Shown here piece by piece: positions 26,229-35,812 of a stretch of 64,000 nt of DNA. Position numbers and translations under genes: made by a program. The notes beneath the pieces were generated by a model, which was given only the letters and a program-made list of their open reading frames with translations, searched no databases and was not told where the DNA came from. Position 1 is the stretch's first letter; each line of letters starts with the position of its first letter. The stretch is from Bacteroidota bacterium. Its GTDB lineage: Bacteria > Bacteroidota > Ignavibacteria > Kryptoniales > JAKASW01. Location of the stretch: positions 248,001-312,000 of the forward strand of contig JAKAGT010000002.1 of NCBI GenBank assembly GCA_021825585.1, given 5' to 3'.

Positions 26229-27362
26229 GTGAAAGGCCAAAGGTGTTACGGCTTGCAAAATTGTAACCGTGGAACGACACTGCTGGCTCTGTTCCTCTTC
26301 CTGGCAACTGCCAATTCCGTTTTCGCACTCCCGCGTTTTGCGATCCTGGAGGGAGAACAGTGTATCAACTGCCACATTAACCCGACTGGCGGTGAGCTCC
26401 GGAGTCCGGAAGAGGCGTCCGACTTCATGAACAGCCATCTCAGTTTTGTGCAGGACCACGGTGGTGGATTCAATTTTGACCCACACCTCGGAGAGGATAT
26501 TCTCATAGGCGGGGATGTAAGGTTCCAATATCTCTACGACGGCCAGATGAAGAAGACTACTTTCCAATCTATGGAAGGCGCCATCTATTCTGCAATCCAC
26601 CTGTACACATCGACGAGGTTATACGTCAAATATGATTTTGTGAATTCGGCTTACGAAGCGTACGGGCTGTACAATTTCAATCAGGATAACTCATACGTGA
26701 AAGTCGGCGCCTTTTCGCCTTCCTACGGGATCAGGCTCGACGACCACACCGCTTACACGCGCGGCGGCAACTTCGGTCTTCTGCAGGGAATTCCTCTTCT
26801 GGGATTAATCTTCTCTCCTGATTACCGCGACCTCGGCGTGGAACTCGGCTCGAAGTTCGGCAGGCTCTTCGTCACGGCCGACCTGACGAACGGGAACGGT
26901 CTTGCCAACTACGATTTCAACTCCCGGAAGGCGCTCATCGGCAGGGCGGAGTACATGACCCATGGTTTTTTGAATCTGGTGATCGGAGCTTCAGGATATT
27001 TCAGCGGCGGCACCAAGATGTGGGGTGCTCACGCGGGAATCGGTATAGGAAAGCGGCTTTCCATCCTGGGGGAATTTGACTGGGCAAGGTCGCTTCCTAC
27101 GGTCCTTCCCGTTAATTCGTTGTCGAATGCGTCTTTTGTCGAGCTGAGCTACTATTTTGCTAGGGGCCTGTTCGGAGTCGCAAGATTCGATTACTTCAAA
27201 CAATACCCCGGCGGACCGACTTACTACAGGTACATCCTGGGAGCGGATGTCTACCCGATCCCCCACATCGACTTAATACCGCAAGTCCGTTTCAACACCA
27301 CTAACGTGGTCGGCGCCCCGCAGCCCGTGGAGGCGCTGATACAGTCGCACGTGTATTTCTGA
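26229..27362 (+). CDS. Outer-membrane porin-like protein with one N-terminal heme c motif
   Basis: A 377-residue predicted barrel. A hydrophobic signal (TLLALFLFLATANSVFA) is followed at once by FAILEGEQCINCHINPTGG, a CxxCH heme-binding site, and then ~300 residues of porin-like strands (for example LYVKYDFVNSAYEAYGLYNF) ending in HVYF. A heme inside a single-chain barrel suggests electron transfer or redox sensing at the outer membrane. GTG 26229 is the furthest in-frame start and has no clear ribosome-binding site; a TTG eight codons in (26253) is an alternative. The adjacent two-heme cytochrome is the natural partner. Family not named; function inferred. Confidence 0.8.
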   Translation: MKGQRCYGLQNCNRGTTLLALFLFLATANSVFALPRFAILEGEQCINCHINPTGGELRSPEEASDFMNSHLSFVQDHGGGFNFDPHLGEDILIGGDVRFQYLYDGQMKKTTFQSMEGAIYSAIHLYTSTRLYVKYDFVNSAYEAYGLYNFNQDNSYVKVGAFSPSYGIRLDDHTAYTRGGNFGLLQGIPLLGLIFSPDYRDLGVELGSKFGRLFVTADLTNGNGLANYDFNSRKALIGRAEYMTHGFLNLVIGASGYFSGGTKMWGAHAGIGIGKRLSILGEFDWARSLPTVLPVNSLSNASFVELSYYFARGLFGVARFDYFKQYPGGPTYYRYILGADVYPIPHIDLIPQVRFNTTNVVGAPQPVEALIQSHVYF

Positions 27363-27364
27363 AT

Positions 27365-27401
27365 AAAAAATGTGACCGCCACTTTCGTAATGACGGCCAC
27401 A
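27365..27401 (-). terminator. Terminator of the C1 peptidase gene
   Basis: On the minus strand, a 10-bp stem with two mismatches (27401-27371) is followed by TTTTTTATTC (27370-27361). This is a typical intrinsic terminator, lying about 65 bases after the peptidase stop. It also separates the convergent heme-porin gene but has no U-run on the plus strand. Confidence 0.7.
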
Positions 27402-27467
27402 TCAGACTGAATGGGTCCGCCCCCGCTCTTTCATGTGATGAGCAATTGCGAGCAGGCCGACCTGAAA

Positions 27468-28703
27468 TCACATCCCCATCTTCTTTGCGATCTCAGGTAT
27501 TGCACTCTTGGGAAGCATTATGCCCAACATTTTCAGCTTGACGTAATCCTCGCTGTAGAAGAAATACCCGGGATGCGTCTTGTTGTTTCGAATCCCCGAT
27601 GCTGAATCCTTAATCAGATACCAGTCTTTGCCGTCCTTATGGGTGTATCCAATAAGGTGAATCCCGTGATCGTCGCCTGTAGTCCCGTTGTAAAACCGGA
27701 AGATGCGTGCGCTGGCATTGATGTATTGAGATGGAATGTCGTAGCTGGGAATCACGGCAATTCCAGCCTGCCCGTTAATGCCGGGCTCAGAGACATCGCC
27801 CCAGATCGCCATAGTGTAACCGGACCGGATAGCGTGTTTGATCGTGTCCATGAAGACATGAAGCGGGACGTTGATATACGCCTTGCTATGCCACCAGTTG
27901 TCGGCAACGTTGTACTCAGTCCACGTGTAATACGGGCGGTCGGAAAAAGAGACGATCGAAACGTAGTCATCAAGGTTTAATTTGACCACGTTGTCGAGAT
28001 ACTGCTTCGGAGTCATCATCTGTCCATCTACTTTGATCTCGGCAGGCGGTGTGCCGAGGTAGTGGTCGAGAATCGACTTTATAGTATTCACGACAGTGGC
28101 TTCATCCCACGCATTTTCTTCCTTCACGGACTGAAGATATGAGCGCATTTCGGCAATGAGCTTCGAGTGATCATGGAACGGCTGGCCGTTCAGGAGACCG
28201 GTGTAGTCGTTCTCCGGGACGACGCCGTGTTCTTTCCACACCCGCAGCACAGCGTTCGCTTCCGAGCCTTCGGCGAATCTCGAAGTCCCTCTCGACTCCA
28301 CGAACCCACGGGCCTTATCGACATATTCCCAGTAGACTGTGTACATCTCGGAGAATTTCATTTTCCTGTGTGTCAGGCGGTAGACTTCGGATTCGAGGAA
28401 TGAGGTCGTCGAGAAACACCAGCACGTGCCGGTATTTCCCTGTGATATGGATGGATTGGCCCAGTACCGCGTGAAGTCACTGATAGACTCTGGTGCATCG
28501 AATTTGCTGAAATCGACACTGATCGCCTTTCTGACGACGGTATCGTTCCGGTGATAGAAAGCGTGGAGTGATGTTTCAACAGAGTCAAAGAACTCGTTCT
28601 TTTGCTGAATGAATATTGCCGAGTCGCGTTGTGTGACTTGAGAAAAAGATGTTCCGCACAATGAAGCCAGAAACAGTGCTGAGACGAGAATCAATTTCTT
28701 CAT
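27468..28703 (-). CDS. Exported C1B-type (bleomycin hydrolase-like) cysteine peptidase
   Basis: A 411-residue papain-fold peptidase with a signal peptide (MKKLILVSALFLASLCG, cleavage near FSQ). Active-site Gln88 and Cys94 are in SQGNTGTCWCFSTTSFLESE. The active His is in DDHGIHLIGY. The position of the usual catalytic Asn (NSWG) reads KDSASG, with Asp instead. Cytosolic bleomycin hydrolases act as aminopeptidases; this exported relative probably trims peptides in the periplasm or outside. A GAGGA site precedes the ATG. A minus-strand terminator follows, so it is probably monocistronic. Confidence 0.86.
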   Translation of the reverse strand: MKKLILVSALFLASLCGTSFSQVTQRDSAIFIQQKNEFFDSVETSLHAFYHRNDTVVRKAISVDFSKFDAPESISDFTRYWANPSISQGNTGTCWCFSTTSFLESEVYRLTHRKMKFSEMYTVYWEYVDKARGFVESRGTSRFAEGSEANAVLRVWKEHGVVPENDYTGLLNGQPFHDHSKLIAEMRSYLQSVKEENAWDEATVVNTIKSILDHYLGTPPAEIKVDGQMMTPKQYLDNVVKLNLDDYVSIVSFSDRPYYTWTEYNVADNWWHSKAYINVPLHVFMDTIKHAIRSGYTMAIWGDVSEPGINGQAGIAVIPSYDIPSQYINASARIFRFYNGTTGDDHGIHLIGYTHKDGKDWYLIKDSASGIRNNKTHPGYFFYSEDYVKLKMLGIMLPKSAIPEIAKKMGM

Positions 28704-28848
28704 AGTTTGTCCTCAGATAATTGATTGAGTTTGAGTTCGACGATGGTATTTAATCTATAGAGCAAAACGAATTACAATCATGGAGAGACAGTTTCACTGC
28801 CGGCCCGAGGCAGGTGGTAGGTAAGGCGCCCACAGTGTGACAAAATCT

Positions 28849-30273
28849 CTATAAGATCCTCTCTATTCTAAGAGTGTTCGTCGTCCCACGTGCGAGGAGC
28901 GGCGTCCCGGCGGTCAGGACGTACGTGTCTCCAGGCGATGCGAGCAGCTTGGCCTTCAGGATCGAGCTCACTTGCGCCAGCATAGCATCGGTATCCGAGA
29001 GCGATGACACCTCCACGGGGACGACACCCCAGATTAAGAGAAGCTTCCTCACTACGTCTACACTTTCAGTCAGTGCGAAGATGGGTACCTGCGGCCTGTA
29101 CTTCGACAGGGCACGTGCCGTCGTCCCGGTGTTGGTGATCGGGATGATGAAGGCGGCATCGACGAAGTTTGCGAGCGAGCATGCTACTTCGGCAATTGCA
29201 TCGGTGAAATCATCACGCACAGCCTTGTAATTCAGTTTTCTCTCGTTCAGGTTCAGCTGCGACTCGGCCATTTTGACGATTGAAACCATCGTCTTGACAG
29301 CTTCGACGGGGAAACTGCCGGCTGAAGTCTCGCCGCTCAGCATCACAGCGTCTGTCCCGTCGAACACCGCATTAGCCACATCTGTGGCCTCGGCTCTCGT
29401 CGGACGCGGTTCACGGATCATAGAATCCAGCATCTGCGTGGCCGTGATTACCGGCTTCCCGTACTCGTTGCACTTCCGTATGATGGTCTTCTGCAGAATC
29501 GGGACTTTTTCAATGGGCACCTCGACACCAAGATCGCCGCGCGCAACCATTATGCCGTCACTGGCCTCTATGATGGAATCGATCTCGTCAACCGCTTCCG
29601 GCTTCTCGATCTTGGATATTATTCCCTGATCGCCGCCTAAATGCTCAAGCAACGCTCTCAATTCAAGGACATCCGCAGTATGCCTGACAAATGAAAGAGC
29701 GATGAAATCGACCGAGTTCGCTATTCCAAACCGCAGGTCGTCTTTGTCCTTCTCGGTCAACGACGGGATGCTCACATTGACGCCGGGAAGGTTTATCCCC
29801 TTGTGAGAACTCAGAGGGCCACCGTTTACTACCACACATTCCACTGAATCGGCGGACACGGTCTTTGCCTTCAGTTCGAGAAGGCCGTCATCCATCAGTA
29901 TCCTGTCACCGGGAACTACATCCCTTACGAGTCCTTCATAGGTCACCGGAATCACTCCGGACCCGTTCGCGGTATCGCCGACCGCCAGTGTAACTGTCGA
30001 CCCGTTCTTGAGCTCTATTACCTTGTCCAGGATCCCGACTCTTATCTTTGGCCCCTGTAAATCCTGTATTATCGCGAATCGTTGCCCGGTTTCGACTTCC
30101 AGCCGGCGGATGATGTCAATGTGTCTCCCATGCTCTTCATGTGTCCCGTGAGAGAAATTCAGCCGGAACACATCTGCTCCGGCATCTACAAGCTCTCTGA
30201 TTTTTTCCACCGAATCTGAAGAGGGCCCCAGCGTACATATTATCTTGGCTTTTCTATGTTCAATTCTCTGCAT
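28849..30273 (-). CDS. pyk: Pyruvate kinase
   Basis: Transfers phosphate from phosphoenolpyruvate to ADP, the last step of glycolysis. It has 474 residues from ATG 30273. KIICTLGPSS, NFSHGTHEEH, the active-site ISKIEKPEAVDEIDSIIEA (catalytic Lys and metal-binding Glu), MVARGDLGVE and TATQMLDSM are all present, with a C-terminal allosteric domain. An upstream ATG (30297) would overlap the sirtuin gene by 38 bases and lacks a ribosome-binding site; the chosen ATG has AAGGAG about 11 bases away. It is coupled to the sirtuin by a short overlap. Confidence 0.97.
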   Translation of the reverse strand: MQRIEHRKAKIICTLGPSSDSVEKIRELVDAGADVFRLNFSHGTHEEHGRHIDIIRRLEVETGQRFAIIQDLQGPKIRVGILDKVIELKNGSTVTLAVGDTANGSGVIPVTYEGLVRDVVPGDRILMDDGLLELKAKTVSADSVECVVVNGGPLSSHKGINLPGVNVSIPSLTEKDKDDLRFGIANSVDFIALSFVRHTADVLELRALLEHLGGDQGIISKIEKPEAVDEIDSIIEASDGIMVARGDLGVEVPIEKVPILQKTIIRKCNEYGKPVITATQMLDSMIREPRPTRAEATDVANAVFDGTDAVMLSGETSAGSFPVEAVKTMVSIVKMAESQLNLNERKLNYKAVRDDFTDAIAEVACSLANFVDAAFIIPITNTGTTARALSKYRPQVPIFALTESVDVVRKLLLIWGVVPVEVSSLSDTDAMLAQVSSILKAKLLASPGDTYVLTAGTPLLARGTTNTLRIERIL

Positions 30274-31012
30274 CTCTTCGGAGCTCCTTGATTCCATTTA
30301 CAATTTCTGACAGTACTTCCGATGCCGGACCTTGAATCGAAACATCGGCAAATTCTGACAGCGGCGTTTCTTCCGTATTTATCTCGACAATCTTGCCGCC
30401 GTTTCTCTTGGCGGTGATCGGCAGCTCAGCTGCAGGGTAAACAACCGCCGAAGTACCGACCACGAACATGATGTCCGCCCCGGCTGCCGCGGCCTCTGCG
30501 GCGTTCCACTGATCGGTAGGCAGTATCTCGCCGAACCATACGATATCGGGCCTTATCAATCCGCCGCACTCGCTGCACTTGAAGGAACCGTTCTTGTCGA
30601 ACTCTTCCCCGTCGTATCTTCTACCGCAGCCCAGACAATAATTTCTCTCAATATTTCCGTGGAGCTCGATAACGTTCCCTGACCCTGCACGCCTGTGCAG
30701 GTTATCGATATTCTGGGTTACGACAGAAAATCGCTGAAACATGTTCTCCATCTCAACCAGTGCCAGATGCGCGCCGTTTGGCTTCGCAACTCGCGTCACC
30801 TGCCTGCGATGCTTGTACCATTCCGATACGAGTTCAGGATTCCTGAGAAATGCACCAAAGTCCGCAAGTTCCTCCGGCTTCAGTTTGTTCCAGATACCAT
30901 CCTCACCTCTGAATGTCGGTATTCCGCTCTCCGCAGAGATCCCCGCTCCGGTCAGCGCCACCACGTGCTTCGCCGCCGAAATCTCGGGCAGCATTTCAAT
31001 CGGTACTTTCAA
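30260..31012 (-). CDS. cobB: SIR2-family NAD-dependent protein deacylase (CobB-like)
   Basis: A 250-residue sirtuin that removes lysine acyl groups using NAD+. It shows GAGISAESGIPTFRG (NAD site), TQNIDNLHRRAG, the catalytic His in IELHGN, and a zinc ribbon CLGC ... CSEC. Tyr66 and Arg69 (WYKHR) match the Y-x-x-R acyl pocket of class III enzymes such as SIRT5 and E. coli CobB, so desuccinylase as well as deacetylase activity is likely. It ends inside the start region of pyk, which hints at co-expression with central metabolism. The upstream acylase gene ends six bases before its ATG. Confidence 0.93.
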   Translation of the reverse strand: MKVPIEMLPEISAAKHVVALTGAGISAESGIPTFRGEDGIWNKLKPEELADFGAFLRNPELVSEWYKHRRQVTRVAKPNGAHLALVEMENMFQRFSVVTQNIDNLHRRAGSGNVIELHGNIERNYCLGCGRRYDGEEFDKNGSFKCSECGGLIRPDIVWFGEILPTDQWNAAEAAAAGADIMFVVGTSAVVYPAAELPITAKRNGGKIVEINTEETPLSEFADVSIQGPASEVLSEIVNGIKELRRDAEN

Positions 31013-31018
31013 ATCAAA

Positions 31019-33448
31019 TCACTCTTCTGGAGTCAACTTTAGTTCGTGTGCGGCCTGCTTCGCGGGCAGGTCCATCGGGAAAAACTGTTCGCGCCCTTGC
31101 AGATAATTCGGCAGAAAATCGGAGTAATGCGGGCTCAGAAGCTGGCCGCATTCGCCTCCTGGAAGGCTGAAGTACATCCCATCCTTCCCCATGTCCACGA
31201 TCATCCTCATCGAGGGACCGATGAGCATGCTGAAAGGATTATTGAGAGAATACTCGCCGTTGTTCACAGTCGTGTTATTGCCGCCTCGCTCGTACGGTCC
31301 CAGGTCATATAACCTTCGCAGGAGAGGATTTGCACTCAGAGGATGTTTCAACTCAAGCTCATGGAGTCTTCCCCACATCCAGTTGATCGGCCTGGGTCCG
31401 AATTTTCCTCTCAAGAAATGCAGCGACTCCTTAAGACTCTCGACGAGCTTGACGTTAAGAAGACTGTCGCCGTTTGCGACTCCGTAGAGCCGTGCGACGT
31501 CAGTCGGATCCTTAAGCACGCTGCCGACGATTCTCGTCGGTACATTGCTGATCACAATGTATCTTTTGAACAGCGACGAGCCAAGCACCGGCTCAAACAA
31601 ATTTTCCACAAGTCGAACAAACGCCACATTCAATATCGCCGCAGCCGTGCTCTTCTCCCCGATTATCCCGTTGAAATTAACCAGGTAAACGAGTTCCCTC
31701 GGGGCGTAGTTCTCGCTGTCACACGCAGCTACCAGCCTATTATTAAAGGTCTTCATATATTCGGAATAGTAATCGAGCTGGAGCTGTTTGCACAATTCAA
31801 CGCTCATCGTATCGTGAGCGGAAATATAAGAATCGATTCTGTTTATCCGAGAGGAGGGCTCGTAAAGATTCGTAATATAGTAAGGATAATTTGCCGGCGC
31901 CGTCCTGTTGTTTGCGGTGGCCAGAAACTCCGAAGGCGGATTGTAGCTTTGGGGGAGTGCATCGAACGGGATGAAGCTTTGCCACACATACTTACTGGAA
32001 TTCCCGTATTGCGGGAGGAAAGGCATGGGATAATTGCGCAGCGGAAGATTCCCGGCCGCTTTATATCCAATGTTTCCCCTTTTATCGGCGTACACGAAAT
32101 TCTGCGCCGGGCTTCCAAAATATTTCAAGGCGTTAATGAACTCGTCAAAACTGCGGGCGGTGTTCAGCAGAAATATCGATTTGGTCTCGTCGCTCGGCCA
32201 GTACGCAGCCCATCGGAGCGCAATTACTCCCTGATGGCCGATTTGAGCCGACTTCAACTGACTCAGGGCATATGATTTCGCCAAAACATCGCTGACCACG
32301 GGACCCTGAACCGTCATGCGTCTTGTGAACACGAATGGAGAGCTTCCCTTTACCTCGATTGTATCCATAGTGGTTTGATACGGGACCAGCTTCCCGTCAT
32401 ACCAATACATGCTTGAATCGGAAGAATCCGGTACCATTATATAGAAATCCGAATCATCGCTCATCACGTTCGTCATCCCCCAGGCGATGTTCCTGTTCCT
32501 TCCTATCACAATTCCGGGAGTACCGGGAAGAGTCACTCCCATCACATTCAATGACGGTGAGTTTATTGAAACGAAATACCATTTTGCCGGTTCGCTGAAC
32601 GCAAGATGCGGATCATTGCAGAGTATCGCCGAGCCGCTGCTCGTTCTCGATGGAGCGATAGTCCAGTTGTTGCTCCCATAGCAATCCGGAGAACCTACGC
32701 CATCTATCAGTTCCATGGCCTCTGAGTTCGCCCCCATGAAGGTGCTGGCAAAAGTTTCCATTGAGCGGGAATAGGTACTCGATACTTTTGCGCCTGGAGG
32801 ACCCGAAAACAATGGTATCAGAAGCGCGGCCTTTGCGGGCCCGAGCTTGTCATACAACTCTCCAAATACAGGCTTTGTCCACCACGAGATGTTCAACTCC
32901 CACGACATAAGCCTGGCTACGATTAAGCAATCTCTTGGGGTCCACGGATCAGGCTGAATTTTCAGCATGGAGAATTCCGCGGGAAGCATCTTCGCACCGG
33001 AGATATAAGCGTTTACCCCCCTCGAATACCATCTCAAGATCCTCTTCGTCGTCATCGAAGAATGGTCATACAGCGAGTCGGCCATTTCAGTAAACCGCAG
33101 GGTCCTGAACAACTCGTCAATCTGAAGCGTCTTCTCACCGAATACCTCGCTAAGTTTCCCCTCGCCGAGTCGCCTGTACATTTCCATCTGGAAGAGCCTG
33201 TCCTGGGCATGAACAAATCCAAGAGCAAAATATGCGTCGGAATCGGAACGGGCTTCGATGTAAGGTACTCCCAGGCTGTCCCTCAGTATTTTTGTTTCAG
33301 CCCCTAACCCGGAAACCGCAAGTGTCCCTTCCTGGTCAGGAAGAGACTCCGTTCCTATCCTTCTCAGGAAAATGACTACACTTACTAGAACAATAATGAG
33401 GGTAAGAGAGACAATAGCGAGTACAAGTTTAAACCGCTTCACTTGCAC
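31019..33448 (-). CDS. Penicillin acylase family (Ntn) amidohydrolase, membrane-anchored
   Basis: An 809-residue precursor of the peptidase S45 family. Residues 8-29 are one hydrophobic signal anchor. RDSLGVPYIEA (~57) and GFVHAQDRLFQMEMYRR (~78) belong to the A chain. The autocleavage and nucleophile site is YGSNNW, with Ser259 expected to become the N-terminus of the B chain. GIVIGRNRNIAWGMTNV follows. The substrate cannot be deduced: relatives cleave penicillins, acyl-homoserine lactones or other amides. No close promoter was seen. It precedes the sirtuin gene by six bases, so the acylase, sirtuin and pyk genes form one line of transcription. Confidence 0.9.
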   Translation of the reverse strand: MQVKRFKLVLAIVSLTLIIVLVSVVIFLRRIGTESLPDQEGTLAVSGLGAETKILRDSLGVPYIEARSDSDAYFALGFVHAQDRLFQMEMYRRLGEGKLSEVFGEKTLQIDELFRTLRFTEMADSLYDHSSMTTKRILRWYSRGVNAYISGAKMLPAEFSMLKIQPDPWTPRDCLIVARLMSWELNISWWTKPVFGELYDKLGPAKAALLIPLFSGPPGAKVSSTYSRSMETFASTFMGANSEAMELIDGVGSPDCYGSNNWTIAPSRTSSGSAILCNDPHLAFSEPAKWYFVSINSPSLNVMGVTLPGTPGIVIGRNRNIAWGMTNVMSDDSDFYIMVPDSSDSSMYWYDGKLVPYQTTMDTIEVKGSSPFVFTRRMTVQGPVVSDVLAKSYALSQLKSAQIGHQGVIALRWAAYWPSDETKSIFLLNTARSFDEFINALKYFGSPAQNFVYADKRGNIGYKAAGNLPLRNYPMPFLPQYGNSSKYVWQSFIPFDALPQSYNPPSEFLATANNRTAPANYPYYITNLYEPSSRINRIDSYISAHDTMSVELCKQLQLDYYSEYMKTFNNRLVAACDSENYAPRELVYLVNFNGIIGEKSTAAAILNVAFVRLVENLFEPVLGSSLFKRYIVISNVPTRIVGSVLKDPTDVARLYGVANGDSLLNVKLVESLKESLHFLRGKFGPRPINWMWGRLHELELKHPLSANPLLRRLYDLGPYERGGNNTTVNNGEYSLNNPFSMLIGPSMRMIVDMGKDGMYFSLPGGECGQLLSPHYSDFLPNYLQGREQFFPMDLPAKQAAHELKLTPEE

Positions 33449-33513
33449 AATTTAGTGAAGAGACGTCAAATTTGGCAATCGAAAGCTCGTTTTGCGGAAA
33501 ACGCCCTTTCGGA

Positions 33514-34215
33514 CTACGGCGCAAGACTGAAGTAGAATCCAGCCGCCACGGACGGTACAAGATAATTCGTCTGTGGCATTATTGACGACGAGAAGAAATC
33601 ATAATAGCCTAACCCGCCATTCAGATAGAGTCCCACGTACTTGTCCACACGAATAGAATTACCTATCCCCAGATACGCGGCCGCTCCGCTCGAGAACCTG
33701 GAATTGGGAAGCGAGTAGCTCATGAAAGACCCGTCTGTCGGAAATGCCCACCCGAAAAGGAGGCCTGCGGACGATTCGCCGTACAGTGTGTATCCGAGAG
33801 TACCGAGTTCTGATTTCAGAAAAGGAACCCTGACTCCAACCTCGACGGGCATCAACATGCCTTGTGAACCGTACACGGCTGCGCCGTTAGCCGTACTCAG
33901 GGGGTTGTACAGATTTATGATCGAGATGCGGAGAAACAAGTCGCCCTCTAACGGAAAGCTTCCCACCGCACCTGCCCCCAGACTCGTAGCATCTATCAAG
34001 ACAGGCGAATACTCGGGGATGGCAAAGGCACCCTGTCGCGAGAGGAATGATGAAGGGGCAGCGTCCGGCATGAGACTGCCCCGGGGACCAACGTTTCTAA
34101 GACTGCTGTTCACATTGTCGGGACAGAGATTCCCCGTGAAAACCTGTGCTTGAGCGGAAATTGCCGCGAGCAGTATGAACGAAATCGATAAGCCAATATT
34201 CATCATCCGTTTCAT
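33514..34215 (-). CDS. Predicted small outer-membrane beta-barrel protein
   Basis: Family not recognised. A 233-residue protein with a signal peptide (cleavage near ISAQAQ), Gly/Ser/Tyr-rich strands and a C-terminal AGFYFSLAP. A clear GAGGTGAG ribosome-binding site stands before the ATG, the same type of leader as the Tyr-rich lipoprotein gene upstream in the cluster. It lies eight bases after the OMPP1-like gene stop, so the two are likely cotranscribed. Text such as LGTLGYTLYGESSAGLLFGWAFP suggests a barrel with short loops. Confidence 0.65.
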   Translation of the reverse strand: MKRMMNIGLSISFILLAAISAQAQVFTGNLCPDNVNSSLRNVGPRGSLMPDAAPSSFLSRQGAFAIPEYSPVLIDATSLGAGAVGSFPLEGDLFLRISIINLYNPLSTANGAAVYGSQGMLMPVEVGVRVPFLKSELGTLGYTLYGESSAGLLFGWAFPTDGSFMSYSLPNSRFSSGAAAYLGIGNSIRVDKYVGLYLNGGLGYYDFFSSSIMPQTNYLVPSVAAGFYFSLAP

Positions 34216-34223
34216 AACTCACC

Positions 34224-35714
34224 TCAGAAATTATATGCGAACGTGAAAATGAAATTCGTGTTCGAAATCTTCTCGTTACTCGTGCCCTGGCCCGGATATG
34301 TCTGATTGTTTATTACTGTAGACGGGTATACCAGAGTGTTGGAGTCCCACCACCCGTATTGGTAGGCAAAATCAATATTGATGGTGTTCTGGATTCTCGC
34401 TCCAATTCCACCGCTCACGTACTTCTGAGCCTGCGAAGGGCCGTCACTTGAATATGGAGAAGGCAATAATCCTCCGCCCGCTCTTACATACGGTACGAAC
34501 AATGAGTATTTCGGGTCGGTCAACGCCAATTCAACTCCTATCCTTGTATTGAGGGTAGGTTTGTACTCCTGTTTGATCTGAGAATTCAGGTCATTTATCG
34601 TACTTGCGCCCAGATTCGAGTTGCTGAAACTCAACTGTGTCCAATCGACGTACTGGATGTCGGCCGCGACTGTCAACTGCGAGGTTCCGCCCGAAGCACC
34701 GATTGAGAATTTGAACGGTGTTGTAACGTCATACTGCACTGCCGGGCCGGCTCCCTCATCCTGACCATAACCATTGCTGGTAGAATAGTTGTATGGGCCG
34801 ACGGGAGGAGTAGTGAAGTACGCAGAACCCTGGGAGGCATAATTATCGGTGACCGTCAGGAATGATGGGAAGTTAATAGCTGCACCGAATCTTGCATACG
34901 TCGCTCCGTTCATATCCTGCCACTTGTATAGAAACCCTGCCTTCGCGTTCCAACCGTTTATGGTCTGGTTGTCCTGACTATTCAGGAGAAAGGACCCGAA
35001 GTCGGAGTTGTTGTATGTGTATCCCTGGACTCCCGATTCGGCGAACGTGCGCGTGTACTTGTAGGACCCGTTGACGAGATTGATTGTTAGCCCGATCGAG
35101 AAATTCTGTGCGATGTCCATTCCTGCGGAAGCCAGCCAGTTGTTGATTCCGCCGGACGTATAAACCTTCCCGCTTTGATTGACATCCTTAGAGACCAACG
35201 GATTTTGATTAACGTCCTCGAGGAATACCATATACGGGATATCGGCAAGAGTATCGCCGGGATAATAAAGAGACGGTATTATCGAGCTGTTCGGGTTGAA
35301 TCCGCTCACAGAAAGCGCGGAATTAAAATCGGGACCGCGGTTATAACCGAACGCTATGACGAATCCTCCCCTCGTTGTGGGGAAAGGGTAGACAAGACCG
35401 ATATTAGACACATCAGTTTGCGAACTGGAGAGAGACCCCTGATTTCCCAGGTACGAAGCATCGTTGTTGTAGCCGAGAAAGTTCAGTCCGAAAGAAACTT
35501 CCGATTGTCTTGACTGCGTTAATCCCGCAGGATTGAAGCTTGTGGCGTCGTAACCCTGAGCCAACCCCGTCATCGCGTTTCCCATGGCAACTGATCTTGC
35601 GCTGGTTCCGTAACCGCTCTCTGCTAATCGAAGGGCATCTTCGGGAGTCTGAGCGTAAGCACTAAACGATAGAAACATTCCGACGACTGACAAGAACAAG
35701 AATCTGGTTTTCAT
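34224..35714 (-). CDS. OMPP1/FadL/TodX-like outer-membrane transport protein
   Basis: A 496-residue predicted barrel. After a signal peptide (FLSFSAYAQ), the mature N-terminus ALRLAESGYGTSARSVAMGN and then ATSFNPAGL are the hallmark of the OMPP1/FadL group, which moves hydrophobic compounds across the outer membrane. The C-terminus FIFTFAYNF ends in Phe. The frame opens 21 codons earlier, but the signal peptide starts at ATG 35714, which has a weak GGA site. No substrate can be named. It is the second gene of an outer-membrane cluster running from 38.3 to 33.5 kb. Confidence 0.82.
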   Translation of the reverse strand: MKTRFLFLSVVGMFLSFSAYAQTPEDALRLAESGYGTSARSVAMGNAMTGLAQGYDATSFNPAGLTQSRQSEVSFGLNFLGYNNDASYLGNQGSLSSSQTDVSNIGLVYPFPTTRGGFVIAFGYNRGPDFNSALSVSGFNPNSSIIPSLYYPGDTLADIPYMVFLEDVNQNPLVSKDVNQSGKVYTSGGINNWLASAGMDIAQNFSIGLTINLVNGSYKYTRTFAESGVQGYTYNNSDFGSFLLNSQDNQTINGWNAKAGFLYKWQDMNGATYARFGAAINFPSFLTVTDNYASQGSAYFTTPPVGPYNYSTSNGYGQDEGAGPAVQYDVTTPFKFSIGASGGTSQLTVAADIQYVDWTQLSFSNSNLGASTINDLNSQIKQEYKPTLNTRIGVELALTDPKYSLFVPYVRAGGGLLPSPYSSDGPSQAQKYVSGGIGARIQNTINIDFAYQYGWWDSNTLVYPSTVINNQTYPGQGTSNEKISNTNFIFTFAYNF

Positions 35715-35812
35715 ACTTTTTCCGTTTCTGCTAAAGAATAGAAATTCCGTTGATGTTTTTAGCTCCACTCGACCCAAAGTTAACCGAACGACGAAGGTGC
35801 TACGATGGCGCC

